From NCBI RefSeq assembly GCF_011059145.1, contig NZ_JAALLT010000002.1, forward strand, positions 558,001-622,000: a stretch of 64,000 nt of DNA, read 5' to 3'. The translations under genes and the position numbers were made by a program. Positions 36,211 through 46,599 of this stretch are shown piece by piece (the first letter of the stretch is position 1; each line of letters starts with the position of its first letter). Source of the DNA: Halalkalibaculum roseum. GTDB taxonomy: Bacteria > Bacteroidota > Rhodothermia > Balneolales > Balneolaceae. Under the pieces are notes generated by a model, which was given only the letters and a program-made list of their open reading frames with translations, searched no databases and was not told the DNA's origin.

Positions 36211-37242
36211 ATGGTTGACAGAAGAAATAAGCGGGTAATTACCTTAGAGGAGTACATCATCCAGGCACAAAATAAGTTTCCCGGTGCTACCGGAGAACTG
36301 TCCCAATTGCTTCGTGATATCGGCCTGGCGGCAAAAATTATCTCCAGAGAAGTCAATAAAGCCGGTATTACCAATATTCTGGGAGAGGACGGATCTACCA
36401 ATGTGCATGGGGAAACCGTAAAGAAACTGGACCTCTTTGCCGATAAGCAGCTGATATCCTCACTAAACCGTTCGAATATTACCTGTATGGTGATCTCGGA
36501 AGAGAATGATGGTATTGTCGAGCTTGACAACGAGGGAGGTAAATATATTGTCTATTTGGATCCGCTTGACGGCTCATCCAATATTGATGTCAATGTATCT
36601 ATTGGCAGTATTTTTTCTATTTACATGCGCCAGTCAGATATTGATGAAGGTCTTAGCAAGGCGGATGCTTTGCAGCCGGGCCTGAAGCAGGTTGCAGCCG
36701 GGTATGTTCTGTATGGTTCAAGTACCCTGATGGCCTACACTACCGGTCTTGGCGTATCCGTATTTACACTTGATCCGAGTATCGGTGAATTCATTCTTTC
36801 TGATGATGATATTAAAATTCCTGAAACGGGCACCATCTATAGTGTTAATGAGGGCAGTTACAATTCCTGGGACCTAGGTCTTAAGAAGTACATTAAGTAC
36901 TGCCAGGTGGAAGATCCGCAAACAAATCGCCCGTATAAAGCACGTTATATCGGATCGATGGTAGCTGATGTTCATCGGACACTGATTACGGGGGGGATCT
37001 TTATCTATCCTCACAGTAGTCAATATCCAAGTGGAAAGCTGCGCCTGATGTACGAGTGTAATCCGCTTAGCTTTTTAATAGAGCAGGCGGGAGGCATGGC
37101 TATTGATGGAGAAGGGAGGATACTGGAGATCAAACCTAATGCCATACACCAGAGAACGCCGATTTATATAGGTTCCAGGCAAAACGTGCTCAAGGTACGT
37201 GAGTTTATCAGGGAGTATTCCGAAAAACCCATACAGGCCTGA
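36211..37242 (+). CDS. fbp: Fructose-1,6-bisphosphatase, class I
   Basis: 343 aa. EDGSTNVHGE, VISEENDG, YLDPLDGSSNIDVN (metal-binding motif DPLDGSSN) and IGSMVADVHRTL are the class I signatures. It removes the 1-phosphate of fructose 1,6-bisphosphate in gluconeogenesis. It lies 18 bp before the SGNH hydrolase gene. Confidence 0.95.
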   Translation: MVDRRNKRVITLEEYIIQAQNKFPGATGELSQLLRDIGLAAKIISREVNKAGITNILGEDGSTNVHGETVKKLDLFADKQLISSLNRSNITCMVISEENDGIVELDNEGGKYIVYLDPLDGSSNIDVNVSIGSIFSIYMRQSDIDEGLSKADALQPGLKQVAAGYVLYGSSTLMAYTTGLGVSVFTLDPSIGEFILSDDDIKIPETGTIYSVNEGSYNSWDLGLKKYIKYCQVEDPQTNRPYKARYIGSMVADVHRTLITGGIFIYPHSSQYPSGKLRLMYECNPLSFLIEQAGGMAIDGEGRILEIKPNAIHQRTPIYIGSRQNVLKVREFIREYSEKPIQA

Positions 37243-37260
37243 AGCCGCTGATATTTACCA

Positions 37261-38037
37261 ATGAGTCTAAAACAGTATACGCGGGAAGAATTCTTACAAA
37301 ACATCATCGGTGCCACGCTGGCATCATTCGGAGGCCTTTCTTTGCTGGATTATGTGACGGATCGATATGCTGTAACAGAGTCCGCTGACCTTGAGATACC
37401 CAATGAGGCGGTTATCCTGTTTCAGGGAGACTCAATCACAGATGCAGGAAGAAATCGCAACGATCAATCACCCAATACCGCATCCGCTCTGGGAAGTGGG
37501 TATGCGTTCTTAGCTGCATCAGGGTTGTTAGCTGATTATCCCGCCAAAAAAATCAAATGTTATAATAAGGGCATAAGTGGCAATAAGGTGTTTCAGCTTG
37601 CTGAACGCTGGGATAGAGACTGCATCGAATTGCAACCTGATATCCTTAGTATATTAGTAGGAGTCAATGACTTCTGGCATACTCTTGATCTAAATTATAA
37701 GGGTGATGTACAGACTTATGAGAATGATTACCGTAGTCTCCTTGATAGAACTCTCAAGGCTTTACCCAAAGTAAAGCTCATTATTGGTGAACCCTTTGCA
37801 CTGAAGGGTGGAACAGCAATTAATGACGACTGGTACCCCAAATTTCCCCGATACCGGGCAGCAAGTAAGAGAATTGCTGAAGAGTTTGGCGCTGCTTTCA
37901 TACCCTACCAGGAAATCTTTGACCTTGCCGCTGAAGAGACCGGAGCTGCCTACTGGTCCGGTGACGGCGTTCATCCCACTATTGCCGGCAGCCGCTTAAT
38001 GGCCAACGCCTGGATGGAGACGGTGAAGAGGCTATAG
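37261..38037 (+). CDS. SGNH/GDSL hydrolase
   Basis: 258 aa. The N-terminus has a modest hydrophobic stretch (NIIGATLASFGGLSLLDY) that could be an uncleaved anchor or Tat-like signal. The SGNH blocks are FQGDSITDAG (Ser nucleophile), GISGNKVF (Gly), GVNDFWHTL (Asn) and GDGVHPT (Asp/His). An esterase or lipase acting on acyl groups of lipids or polysaccharides; substrate unknown. It follows fbp by 18 bp. Confidence 0.85.
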   Translation: MSLKQYTREEFLQNIIGATLASFGGLSLLDYVTDRYAVTESADLEIPNEAVILFQGDSITDAGRNRNDQSPNTASALGSGYAFLAASGLLADYPAKKIKCYNKGISGNKVFQLAERWDRDCIELQPDILSILVGVNDFWHTLDLNYKGDVQTYENDYRSLLDRTLKALPKVKLIIGEPFALKGGTAINDDWYPKFPRYRAASKRIAEEFGAAFIPYQEIFDLAAEETGAAYWSGDGVHPTIAGSRLMANAWMETVKRL

Positions 38038-38225
38038 GTAGCATTCTACCAAGATAACGACTTATCAGAATAGCTCGATTGACCGCGGATCAGAAGAAGC
38101 TAGCGTCGCAAAAGGACGGTAGAGACCAGTTTTAAAAAACTAATTAGAACTTACTTGTCTATTGCTCTGCAGTTGACGTAGCTCCGGACACCACGCATCC
38201 TTACTCGTAATTCAGATACCTATCT

Positions 38226-38732
38226 CTAAGGCAAAGTATCCGGCAGTGCCACTTTCATACCTTCCTGTATGTCATGTGAAATGCTGAACCCGTTGTTGGT
38301 TTCTATAACGTATTTAGCAGGCTCACCGGAAGTCAGATTATTCTCAGAAAAAGGCTGGGTATTTTGATGAATCCGGACAATCTCACCTGATTCGTTAACG
38401 AAAAAGATATCCAGAGAGAGGGGAGTATTGGCCATCCAAAAGCTTAAAGGCTGTTGCCTGTCAAATATGAACAGCATTCCTTTATCCGAAGGAAGCTCAT
38501 TCACATCCATCAGTCCCATATTCCGTTCATCCTGGTCATCGGCAATGGCAACCTCAATCGTGCTAATAATTTCTCCTTCTGGATTCAGAAAACTCAGCTC
38601 TCTTGTAAACTCAATGCTGCGCCCTTTGTTTTCTTCTCTATTGGTCTTCTCCTTACCGGAACATCCTGCTACCAAAAGCAGGATGCCGATAAAAACAAGT
38701 AATAGGTTACTTGACTTCAAATGGTATTTCAT
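38226..38732 (-). CDS. DUF192-family lipoprotein
   Basis: 168 aa. Lipobox LLLVAGCSG (lipidated Cys at about residue 24), then the DUF192 pattern: ERNMGLMDVNELPSDKGMLFIF and LSFWMANTPLSLDIFFV. The family is small, periplasmic or membrane-bound and of unknown role. Its N-terminal 26 bp overlaps the end of the 38707-41535 gene, the likely upstream member of the operon. Confidence 0.8.
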   Translation of the reverse strand: MKYHLKSSNLLLVFIGILLLVAGCSGKEKTNREENKGRSIEFTRELSFLNPEGEIISTIEVAIADDQDERNMGLMDVNELPSDKGMLFIFDRQQPLSFWMANTPLSLDIFFVNESGEIVRIHQNTQPFSENNLTSGEPAKYVIETNNGFSISHDIQEGMKVALPDTLP

Positions 38733-41535
38733 GGCTATTGCCGTTTACTTCAAATGATATCGTATAGCTTCCTTTTCCAAGATATTTTAGGTCGGATTCA
38801 TTGTCTGCACCTTCTGCAGCATCCTGAGTCCTGAGGTTCCAGGAAAAGGAGTTGAATCCATAGCTGCCGGTATCGCTTAGCTCTTTGACAACATTATTCT
38901 CGCTGTCTCTGACAGTTATGGTTACCTCATTGTCCTGAACATCTTCATTACCTATCCAATACAACCATGTTACTTCAGGCTCATTGATATCCCGGTAAGG
39001 GGCACTGCGGCTTCCCCATCGATTGGAGAATGAAACCGGTGCTGCCTCTAAGCCTAAAATGGGCTCCTCGATGTTTTCCGCAACCTTATGAAGCGGTTTC
39101 ACATCGGAAACATAAATGCTGCGTCCGTGAGTAGCCACCACCAGTTCCAGATCCCGCGGGTGGACCAGCATGGTATAAGAAGCCACATTCGGAATACCGC
39201 TCAACAGATGCCAGTTCTTTCCGTCGTTAAAGCTCACAAACGTACCGTTATCCAAACCGGCGTACAGGATATCCGAAACCTCGGGATCCTGGATGATAAT
39301 ATTGGCAACATCTTCCGGTAGATCACCTTTTACTGATTGCCAGGTTTTTCCATAATCGGTTGTTTTGTAGACATAGGTTTTGAATTCGTCGAATCGGTAC
39401 CCATTCAGGGAAACATAAGCTGTGGCCTGATCATGCTTGGAGGCATGGACCTCACTGACCCAACGGTGATCAGGAAGATTACCGGAAACATTAGTCCAGC
39501 TGTTACCGCCATCTCTGGTTAGTTGAACGTTACCGTCATCGGTACCTACCCAGATCACGTTGAAATTCAATGGTGATTCAGCAATAGTGGTTAGGGTAGA
39601 GTAGGGGACGTCACCTTCTTGCTGATCGGCTTTCTCATTGGTTAAATCAGGACTAATCGGAGTCCAGGTCTCACCCTGGTCAAAGCTTCTATTGAGTTTT
39701 TGGGTCCCGAAATAGACAATATCCGCGTTGTGATTGCTCAGTTCTACAGGTGTGTTCCAGTTGTACCGGTAGCGTTCTTCGCCTACCTCATGGCGTGGCG
39801 TGATACGCGTATAGTCATTTGCCGAACGATCAATTTTGAAATAATTGCCAAACTGGAATCCGGTATAAACCAAATCACTGTTTCTCGGGTCAACCTGAAC
39901 GTGCATTCCGTCGCCGCCGAAAAGTCGCTCCCAGTAATTATTGTCATCAGGTGATCCTGTGGAAGGCCCGGTATAGACTCCGTTATCTTGCAAGCCTCCA
40001 TAAATGTTATATGGCTTCTCCATATCCACGTCAACCGTATAAAACTGGCCAACCGGTGTTACATTATGGTGAATGAAATTGATACCCCCGTCATGGCTCT
40101 CGTACAGCCCGCCGTCATTACCCAGTAAAATGTGGTCAGTGTCGGAGGGATCAATCCACATAGCATGATGGTCGACATGTACAGGCTGATTCTCGGCAAT
40201 AGTTTTCCAGGTTGCACCTCCATCTGTCGATTTCAGAGCGGGAACACCCATTATATACAATTCATCTGGGTCAGTGGGTGATACCCTGACTTCACCGAAA
40301 TAGTAGCCGTAGGTGAAAATAATATTATCAAGGGCATATTCATTAACCATTTGCCAGCTCTCCCCGCCGTCGGTTGACTTGTATACTTCGGCACCGTTGA
40401 TATCGGTTTCAAACAGTGCAGCATTGGCATCTCCCAAGTATTCCGACAAGGCTTTCGGCTCATACTTCCCTTCCTGTACATCAAGTTTTACCCTGGCAGC
40501 CGTATACTTTTCAGGAAAACCGTTATCCCGTAGAAACTTTTCCAGTTCTTCATCATCGAGCTGCTGAAAATCCTTCTTATCCATCTCCAGGAAATCAGTC
40601 TGGGTCAAACCTTCTTGCTCTTCCTCGACTTTCGTTTTGGTCTCTTTTTGATTGTCTAAAAAAGTATAGAGTATGTCAGGGTTTGAATGACTGACGTCAA
40701 TGCCTATTCGTCCCACAAAATTTCCTTCCGGAAATCCATTCATTACTTTGTTCCAGCTCTCACCGCCATCGGTAGATTTGTAGATGGCAGATCCTTCGCC
40801 GGCTTCCTGGAAATTCCAGGCCTGACGAAAGCGCTGCCAGGTGGTTGCCCAAAGAATATCCGGGTTTTCCGGATGAATGATCAAATCAATAACCCCAGTA
40901 CTGTCGGGTGGAGTGAGTGATTTCTGCCAGTTGGTACCTCCGTCCGTAGTTTTATAGATACCCCGTACATCATTCATAGAGTAAAGGGGACCCATACTTG
41001 CCACCCAGGCAACATCTTCATTGTCAGGGTGGGTGACGATCCGTCCAATGTGTTGAGAACCGCGCAAACCGGCATAATTCCAATTTTTACCTCCATCCGT
41101 ACTCTTGTATATACCTGCTCCTGCATAACTTGAACGGCTGCTGTTGTTTTCACCGGTGCCCACCCAAAGGATATCATCATTAGCTGCGGAAATAGCGATA
41201 TCACCAATTGTCAATGAGCCCTGGTTGTCAAAAATAGGGGACATGGTATTACCACTGTTGGTTGTTTCAAAAACACCGCCTGAAGCATAGGCAACATAAA
41301 AGTGACTGGGTCGCTGCTCGTGTACGGCAATATCGGTGACCCTGCCACTCATTACGACCGGTCCGACATTCCTGACAGGATACTCCTTGAAAATAGAGTT
41401 TTGTCTCATTTGCTGATACTGTTCCACCGTTTGCTCTCTTTGATCGGTAGTAGTAGACTCTACCAATTGGCTATGGGCATTAAACGCAATAAAGGTAAAT
41501 AAGAATAGAAACAGCAGGCCGACTTTTCGTTTCAT
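38707..41535 (-). CDS. Secreted VPS10/sortilin-type beta-propeller protein (glycosyl hydrolase-like)
   Basis: 942 aa, signal peptide (VGLLFLFLFTFIAFNAHSQ). Many repeats of the S-T-D-G-G-x-x-W type are seen (YKSTDGGKNWNYAGLRGS, YKSTDGGESWNKVMNGF, YESHDGGINFIHHN), the Asp-box propeller blades of the sortilin/exo-alpha-sialidase-like family. A C-terminal beta domain (about 800-942) ends in ITVRDSENNVVKEL. Such proteins are periplasmic or surface; some bind or cleave glycans, but catalytic residues cannot be chosen. A 14-bp inverted repeat lies upstream of its start. Confidence 0.85.
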   Translation of the reverse strand: MKRKVGLLFLFLFTFIAFNAHSQLVESTTTDQREQTVEQYQQMRQNSIFKEYPVRNVGPVVMSGRVTDIAVHEQRPSHFYVAYASGGVFETTNSGNTMSPIFDNQGSLTIGDIAISAANDDILWVGTGENNSSRSSYAGAGIYKSTDGGKNWNYAGLRGSQHIGRIVTHPDNEDVAWVASMGPLYSMNDVRGIYKTTDGGTNWQKSLTPPDSTGVIDLIIHPENPDILWATTWQRFRQAWNFQEAGEGSAIYKSTDGGESWNKVMNGFPEGNFVGRIGIDVSHSNPDILYTFLDNQKETKTKVEEEQEGLTQTDFLEMDKKDFQQLDDEELEKFLRDNGFPEKYTAARVKLDVQEGKYEPKALSEYLGDANAALFETDINGAEVYKSTDGGESWQMVNEYALDNIIFTYGYYFGEVRVSPTDPDELYIMGVPALKSTDGGATWKTIAENQPVHVDHHAMWIDPSDTDHILLGNDGGLYESHDGGINFIHHNVTPVGQFYTVDVDMEKPYNIYGGLQDNGVYTGPSTGSPDDNNYWERLFGGDGMHVQVDPRNSDLVYTGFQFGNYFKIDRSANDYTRITPRHEVGEERYRYNWNTPVELSNHNADIVYFGTQKLNRSFDQGETWTPISPDLTNEKADQQEGDVPYSTLTTIAESPLNFNVIWVGTDDGNVQLTRDGGNSWTNVSGNLPDHRWVSEVHASKHDQATAYVSLNGYRFDEFKTYVYKTTDYGKTWQSVKGDLPEDVANIIIQDPEVSDILYAGLDNGTFVSFNDGKNWHLLSGIPNVASYTMLVHPRDLELVVATHGRSIYVSDVKPLHKVAENIEEPILGLEAAPVSFSNRWGSRSAPYRDINEPEVTWLYWIGNEDVQDNEVTITVRDSENNVVKELSDTGSYGFNSFSWNLRTQDAAEGADNESDLKYLGKGSYTISFEVNGNSHEIPFEVK

Positions 41536-41574
41536 AGGTGAATAGATTTTATTCAGTTTCCGGTTTAGCTAAAA

Positions 41575-41625
41575 CAAGGGATTACTTTACAATTTTTCCT
41601 TAAAAATTAAAAAAGTAATCCCTTG
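41575..41625. repeat. 14-bp perfect inverted repeat in the divergent region
   Basis: CAAGGGATTACTTT (41575-41588) and its complement AAAGTAATCCCTTG (41612-41625) with a 23-nt AT-rich loop. No long T-tract follows in either direction. It lies 40 bp upstream of the VPS10-like start and 167 bp upstream of the rimP start. Confidence 0.75.
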
Positions 41626-41738
41626 CCTTAAGATTGAAGTCATCTGATGATAAAGAATTTCAGCTATCTTGCGAAGGTATTTTAATGCAGGCAGGCAAGT
41701 TGTTTTTTAGTGCTATTAACGGTATCTTAAGATGGTTT

Positions 41739-41770
41739 AAGTGAGCGCCGAAAGGTCCTCACTTTTTTTT
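41739..41770 (+). terminator. rimP leader hairpin/attenuator-like terminator
   Basis: AAGTGAG (41739-41745) pairs with CTCACTT (41758-41764) around a GAAA-type loop, followed by a T-tract (TTTTTTTT). It lies directly before the rimP coding start and resembles the intrinsic terminator found in front of rimP-nusA in many bacteria. The GTG at 41741 falls inside the stem, which argues against it as the translation start. Confidence 0.75.
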
Positions 41771-41791
41771 GTACCTAAAATCAGGAAAATC

Positions 41792-42250
41792 GTGCAAAAC
41801 AAAGCAATACAAAAGATTTCTGAACTTGCAGAATCGGTCCTTACCAACACCGATTTCTTCCTCGTCGAGGTCGAAATTAAGGGTAACAAGGAGCCCGTTA
41901 TCTGGGTGTATATTGATGCCGACGATCGTGGTGTTAATATGGACGAGTGTGCGGAAGTAAGCAGGGAGCTGAGCTTCCTGATGGACGCTCACGACATGTT
42001 TCCGGGTGGATATCGTATCAATGTATCTTCTCCAGGAGTTACCAGACCGCTTTCAGATAAAAGGCAGTATCCAAAGAATAAAGGAAGAAAGGCAAAGGTA
42101 AAATATAAAGTCGACGGTGAATACCTCAAGATCGAGGGTATTTTACAGGATGTCGATGATAATGATATTGCGATTGAGCAGGAAGACGGATCGGTCCTGA
42201 AGCTACATTATGATCAGCTGGTAGAAACAAAAATAATACCTACAATTTAG
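41792..42250 (+). CDS. rimP: Ribosome maturation factor RimP
   Basis: 152 aa from GTG at 41792 (QNKAIQKISELAESVLTNTD). A longer frame from GTG 41741 would add 17 residues encoded inside the leader terminator, so the shorter start is preferred. DFFLVEVEIKGNKE, INVSSPGVTRPLSDKRQYP and KLHYDQLVETKI are family motifs. RimP aids late 30S maturation. First gene of the rimP-nusA-infB-rbfA-truB-ribF run, 19 bp before nusA. Confidence 0.85.
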   Translation: MQNKAIQKISELAESVLTNTDFFLVEVEIKGNKEPVIWVYIDADDRGVNMDECAEVSRELSFLMDAHDMFPGGYRINVSSPGVTRPLSDKRQYPKNKGRKAKVKYKVDGEYLKIEGILQDVDDNDIAIEQEDGSVLKLHYDQLVETKIIPTI

Positions 42251-42269
42251 AAAGTAACTGAGTAAACTG

Positions 42270-43523
42270 ATGCAAACAGATATTTCGAAACAAATTATTC
42301 AGTCTTTTGCCGAAATAGCAAAAGACAAAGACATTGATAAGGATTTACTGTTATCCATACTGGAAGATGTATTCCGTACGATGATTCGCAAGAAGTATGG
42401 TGATGATGAAGCCTTTGAAGTGATCATCAATGCAGACCGCGGTGATATTCAGATTTTGCACGTCAGGGAAGTGGTTCCCAAAGAGGAGCTCACCGATGAG
42501 GTAAATGAAATTACCCTGGAAGAAGCCCTGAAGTATGATCCCGATCTCGAATTGTATGATGAATATGCGCAGGAACTTTCTATACAGGATTTCGGTCGCC
42601 GTGCGGTCATGATGGCCCGTCAGCAACTGGCTCAGCGCATTCGTGAAATTGAGAAAGACAATATTTTCGAAGAATACTCCGACCGCGTTGGAGAAATAGT
42701 TCTCGGTGATGTCTACCAGATTCGCAGCCGTGACATGCTGGTAAACCATAATGGCGTGGAGCTGGTACTGCCCAAAAGCGAACAGATCTACAAGGATCGC
42801 TACCGCAAAGGAGACACCATACGAGCCGTTGTCAAGGAGGTTAAGCGTTACAATGGGAATCCATCGGTGATTATTTCCCGTACTTCTCCGCTATTTCTGG
42901 AAAGACTTTTTGAAAATGAGATTCCGGAAGTATTCGACGGAATCATTGATCTGGAGCGCATCGCCCGCGAACCGGGAGATCGCTCGAAGGTAGCTGTAGT
43001 TTCTCATGATGAGCGCGTGGATCCGGTTGGTGCATGTGTCGGCATGAAAGGAATACGCATTCATGCCATAGTTAGAGAGCTTCAGAATGAGAATATCGAT
43101 GTCATTAACTACAGCGATGATAAATTTGAATTTATCAAGCGTGCACTTCAGCCTGCGAAAGTACTTAGTGTTGAGTTGAGTGAAGATGGAGAACATGCCA
43201 AGGTTCTTGTTCCTGCCGATGAGGTATCCAAAGCTATCGGTAAAGGCGGGGTTAACATCCGTCTTGCATCGAAACTCACTGAATGTGAAATAGATGTTTA
43301 TCGTGAAGTTGAAGAGGAAGATGATATCGACCTGAAGGAGTTTGAAGTAGACTTTGGAGCGGATGTCATCGAAATGCTCCACGAAATCGGCTGCGATACA
43401 GCACGCGCGGTCCTCGAGCTGGATGAAGAGGAAATTGTTCGGAGAACCGAAGGAAAGATTAATCCGGAAGAAGCCGAACGAATCATCGACATCATCGCGT
43501 ATGAATTTGAAGACGAACAATAA
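42270..43523 (+). CDS. nusA: Transcription termination/antitermination factor NusA
   Basis: 417 aa. N-terminal RNA polymerase-binding domain (residues 1-125), S1 domain (about 130-200, GEIVLGDVYQIRSRD), then KH1 and KH2 (CVGMKGIRIHAIV and KAIGKGGVNIRLA with GXXG loops), and a short acidic C-terminus with one repeat (EIGCDTARAVLELDEEEIV). It binds paused polymerase and nascent RNA. Second gene of the operon; rimP ends 19 bp before. Confidence 0.95.
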   Translation: MQTDISKQIIQSFAEIAKDKDIDKDLLLSILEDVFRTMIRKKYGDDEAFEVIINADRGDIQILHVREVVPKEELTDEVNEITLEEALKYDPDLELYDEYAQELSIQDFGRRAVMMARQQLAQRIREIEKDNIFEEYSDRVGEIVLGDVYQIRSRDMLVNHNGVELVLPKSEQIYKDRYRKGDTIRAVVKEVKRYNGNPSVIISRTSPLFLERLFENEIPEVFDGIIDLERIAREPGDRSKVAVVSHDERVDPVGACVGMKGIRIHAIVRELQNENIDVINYSDDKFEFIKRALQPAKVLSVELSEDGEHAKVLVPADEVSKAIGKGGVNIRLASKLTECEIDVYREVEEEDDIDLKEFEVDFGADVIEMLHEIGCDTARAVLELDEEEIVRRTEGKINPEEAERIIDIIAYEFEDEQ

Positions 43524-43642
43524 GAAGTCACTTAACCGGACCTTTAATAATTGTCCCATTACAAAAATAAACAGTACCTTCTTATTTTAATGCGTAGCCG
43601 CTATTTGCGGTCAGAAATACTTAGTTCCATTTAATTACATTT

Positions 43643-46585
43643 ATGTCGCCAAACGATAGACCAAAAAAACTTTTCAAAGTTGCATCTGAATACAACGTCT
43701 CTACACAATCTATAGTAGATGCGCTGGCAGAAGAAGGCTTTGATGTAGCCAATAAGCCGAATTCCAAGATTACCCCGGAAATGTACGAGGTTCTCGAGGA
43801 AACCTATGGTGTAGACAAGGCTAAGAGTCAAGAGCATATCAAAGCACGCCAGGAGTATGAAAACAGGCGTAATCAGATACACGCCAGTAGAAATGAAAGT
43901 GTATCTATAGATGACTACCTGGAGCCCCTCGATGAAGAGCTGCCGTTGGAGCCTCAGGATGATTTTGAAGAAGACGAAGGCACTATCGAAGGTCTTATTC
44001 CGCAAGATGAAGAAGAGGAAGCTACGGTAGAAGCAGAAGAGACAGAGGAGGTTGAAGAAACTGAAGAGGAAGTAGCCGAAGAATCGGAAGAGACCCAGGA
44101 AGCTGAACCTGAAGCAGAAGAGAAAAAGAAAGAAAAAGAGGAAGTTGAAACTGCTGAAGAGGTTGAAACGGAAGCCGAATCAGAGGAAGAAGATACTCCA
44201 GAGGAAGATGATATCGAAGATGCTGAAGATACTGAAGAAGCTGAAGAGATTGCAGCTGAGGCCGATGAAGAAGATGATGAAGACGAGCAAGAGGACGAAG
44301 TACCCGAAGAGGATGAAGAAGATGATGAAGACGAGCAAGAGGACGAAGTACCCGAAGAGGATGAAGAAGATGATGAAGACGAGCAAGAGGACGAAGTACC
44401 CGAAGAGGATGAAGAAGATGATGAAGACGAGGACGAAGAAGACGTCATTAGAGGGCGTGCCGGTCGACTTAAAGGTACAAAAGTTCTCGGTAAAGTTGAT
44501 GTAGGTAATCAGCCAAAGCGCCGGAAGAAAAGAAAGCGACGTAAGGACCGAGACGAAAGTGATGATGACTCTTCCAAGAGTAAAAGAAAGAGTAAGAAAG
44601 AGAAAAAGAAACGTAAGAAAAGAAAAGGACGCGGTAGTCGGGTAGAAGAAGAAGACGTCGAGCAAAAGCTTAAGGAAACCATGCAGAAGATGAAGTCTTC
44701 TGAAACCGTGGGTAGCCGGCGCCAGAAAAGAAGACGCCAGCGTAAGGAAGAGCGTGAGGAAGAAGAACAGCTTCAGGCAGAAATGGAAGAGCTTGAAGAT
44801 GAGATCATTGAAGTTACCGAGTTTATTACGGTGAGTGATCTGGCAGATATAATGGATGTTAAGACCAATGATGTCATCACAACTTGCATGAATCTGGGCA
44901 TGATGGTATCCATCAACCAGCGTCTGGATGCCAGTACCATAGAACTTGTTGCCGAAGAGTACGGCTTTGAAGTAGAGTTTGTCGATGCCGATGAAGCCAT
45001 TGAAGAGATTGAGCTTGAAGAGGATGATCCGGAAGATCTAGAGCCTCGCGCACCGATCATTACAGTCATGGGTCACGTTGACCACGGTAAAACTTCCCTG
45101 CTCGATTACATCCGTAAAGCGCAGGTTGCTGAAGGCGAGGCCGGAGGTATTACCCAGCACGTAGGAGCTTATGAAATTCAGACTGATGATGGTAGAAACA
45201 TAACATTCCTCGATACGCCGGGTCACGAGGCCTTTACTGCAATGCGTTCACGCGGTGCCCAGGCAACGGATATTGTAATACTGGTTGTTGCAGCTGATGA
45301 TGCGGTGATGCCGCAGACAGTTGAGGCTATCAACCACGCCAAAGCAGCCGGTGTTTCCATTATTGTAGCTATTAACAAGATTGACAAGGAGGGAGCAAAT
45401 CCCGACAAAATCAAGCAGCAACTAACTGAACATGATGTCATCGTTGAGGAGTATGGCGGTAACAATCAGGTTGCTGAGGTATCTGCAAAAACCGGTGAAG
45501 GTATTCCGGAACTGCTTGAAAAGGTACTCATAGAATCTGAACTGATGGAATTGAAGGCCAATCCAAACCGACGTGCTGATGGTGTGGTACTTGAGGCTCG
45601 TGTGGACAAAGGAAAGGGTACGGTTGCCAATATCCTTGTTCAGAATGGAACACTTAAGATTGGTGATCCTTTTGTTGCGGGACCTTGCTTCGGACGTGTA
45701 CGTGCCATGGAAAATGAGCATGGCGAAAGAATTGAGAAAGCCGGTCCATCACAACCTGTGCAGCTAATGGGTTTTGATGATATTCCACAAGCCGGTGATA
45801 AGCTGGTGGTCACAGAAGATGAAAAGATGGCCAAAGAAGTTGCTAATCAAAGGCAGCAAATTCGTCGTGAGCAGGAACTTAGAAGAACCAAACACCTTAC
45901 CCTTGATGACCTATCCCGCAGAATGGCACTGGGTGAAGTTTCCGAGTTGAATATTATTATTAAAGCCGATGTAGACGGATCTATTGAGGCACTCTCCGGA
46001 GCACTGCAGAAGATCAGTACCGACGAGGTCAGCGTAAATATTATACATACCGGTGCCGGTGCCATAACCGAATCCGATGTGCTGCTTGCTTCCGCTTCCG
46101 ATGCTATTATTATCGGTTTCCAGGTACGGCCTACCTCAAATGCCCGTAAAGTTGCCGAGGAAGAAGAGATTGATATTCGACTCTTCAGCGTAATCTATGA
46201 TGCCGTTGATGAAGTGAAAGATGCTATGGAAGGACTCTTGTCACCGGATATCAGTGAAAAACTGGTCGGTAATGCAGAAGTCCGCGAAATATTCAAAGTC
46301 TCCAAAGTCGGTACCATTGCCGGTTGCTATGTAACAGACGGTAAAGTCCTCAGGAATAATCCTGTACGCGTGGTAAGAGATGGCGTCGTTATTTATGATG
46401 GGGAAATCGATGCCCTCAAGCGATTTAAAGACGATGTCAAAGAAGTACAAACCGGATATGAGTGCGGTATCAGCATAGTCAACTACAACGACTTGAAAGT
46501 AGGAGACGTCATCGAAAACTACGAAGTTGTTGAAGAGAAGAGAAAGCTTGAAGATGCACGAAGCTTCGATGACGCTGAAGTTTAA
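43643..46585 (+). CDS. infB: Translation initiation factor IF-2, long acidic form
   Basis: 980 aa. IF2_N-like start ([21 protein letters not shown]), a ~200-residue Glu/Asp stretch (about 110-270) holding a perfect 16-residue tandem repeat, a Lys/Arg-rich block (about 285-380), a second IF2_N-like segment ([20 protein letters not shown]) and then the G domain. G1 [10 protein letters not shown]3 DTPGHEAF, G4 NKID. Domains II-IV follow to the C-terminus. IF-2 places initiator tRNA on the 30S subunit and promotes subunit joining. 120 bp after nusA; rbfA starts 14 bp after its stop. Confidence 0.95.
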   Translation: MSPNDRPKKLFKVASEYNVSTQSIVDALAEEGFDVANKPNSKITPEMYEVLEETYGVDKAKSQEHIKARQEYENRRNQIHASRNESVSIDDYLEPLDEELPLEPQDDFEEDEGTIEGLIPQDEEEEATVEAEETEEVEETEEEVAEESEETQEAEPEAEEKKKEKEEVETAEEVETEAESEEEDTPEEDDIEDAEDTEEAEEIAAEADEEDDEDEQEDEVPEEDEEDDEDEQEDEVPEEDEEDDEDEQEDEVPEEDEEDDEDEDEEDVIRGRAGRLKGTKVLGKVDVGNQPKRRKKRKRRKDRDESDDDSSKSKRKSKKEKKKRKKRKGRGSRVEEEDVEQKLKETMQKMKSSETVGSRRQKRRRQRKEEREEEEQLQAEMEELEDEIIEVTEFITVSDLADIMDVKTNDVITTCMNLGMMVSINQRLDASTIELVAEEYGFEVEFVDADEAIEEIELEEDDPEDLEPRAPIITVMGHVDHGKTSLLDYIRKAQVAEGEAGGITQHVGAYEIQTDDGRNITFLDTPGHEAFTAMRSRGAQATDIVILVVAADDAVMPQTVEAINHAKAAGVSIIVAINKIDKEGANPDKIKQQLTEHDVIVEEYGGNNQVAEVSAKTGEGIPELLEKVLIESELMELKANPNRRADGVVLEARVDKGKGTVANILVQNGTLKIGDPFVAGPCFGRVRAMENEHGERIEKAGPSQPVQLMGFDDIPQAGDKLVVTEDEKMAKEVANQRQQIRREQELRRTKHLTLDDLSRRMALGEVSELNIIIKADVDGSIEALSGALQKISTDEVSVNIIHTGAGAITESDVLLASASDAIIIGFQVRPTSNARKVAEEEEIDIRLFSVIYDAVDEVKDAMEGLLSPDISEKLVGNAEVREIFKVSKVGTIAGCYVTDGKVLRNNPVRVVRDGVVIYDGEIDALKRFKDDVKEVQTGYECGISIVNYNDLKVGDVIENYEVVEEKRKLEDARSFDDAEV
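44264..44431 (+). repeat. infB: 48-bp tandem repeat inside infB
   Basis: Three full copies plus a half copy of a 48-bp unit (starting 44264, 44312, 44360, partial 44408-44431), identical at nucleotide level. Each encodes 16 residues rich in Asp/Glu with VPEE near the end. It adds an acidic, disordered spacer. Confidence 0.9.
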
Positions 46586-46599
46586 ATCCTAAGATATAT

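Noticed and set aside
43954-44448. Minus-strand Ser-rich 164-aa frame
   Set aside because: Antisense shadow of the Glu/Asp-rich repeat of infB; its repetitiveness comes from that.
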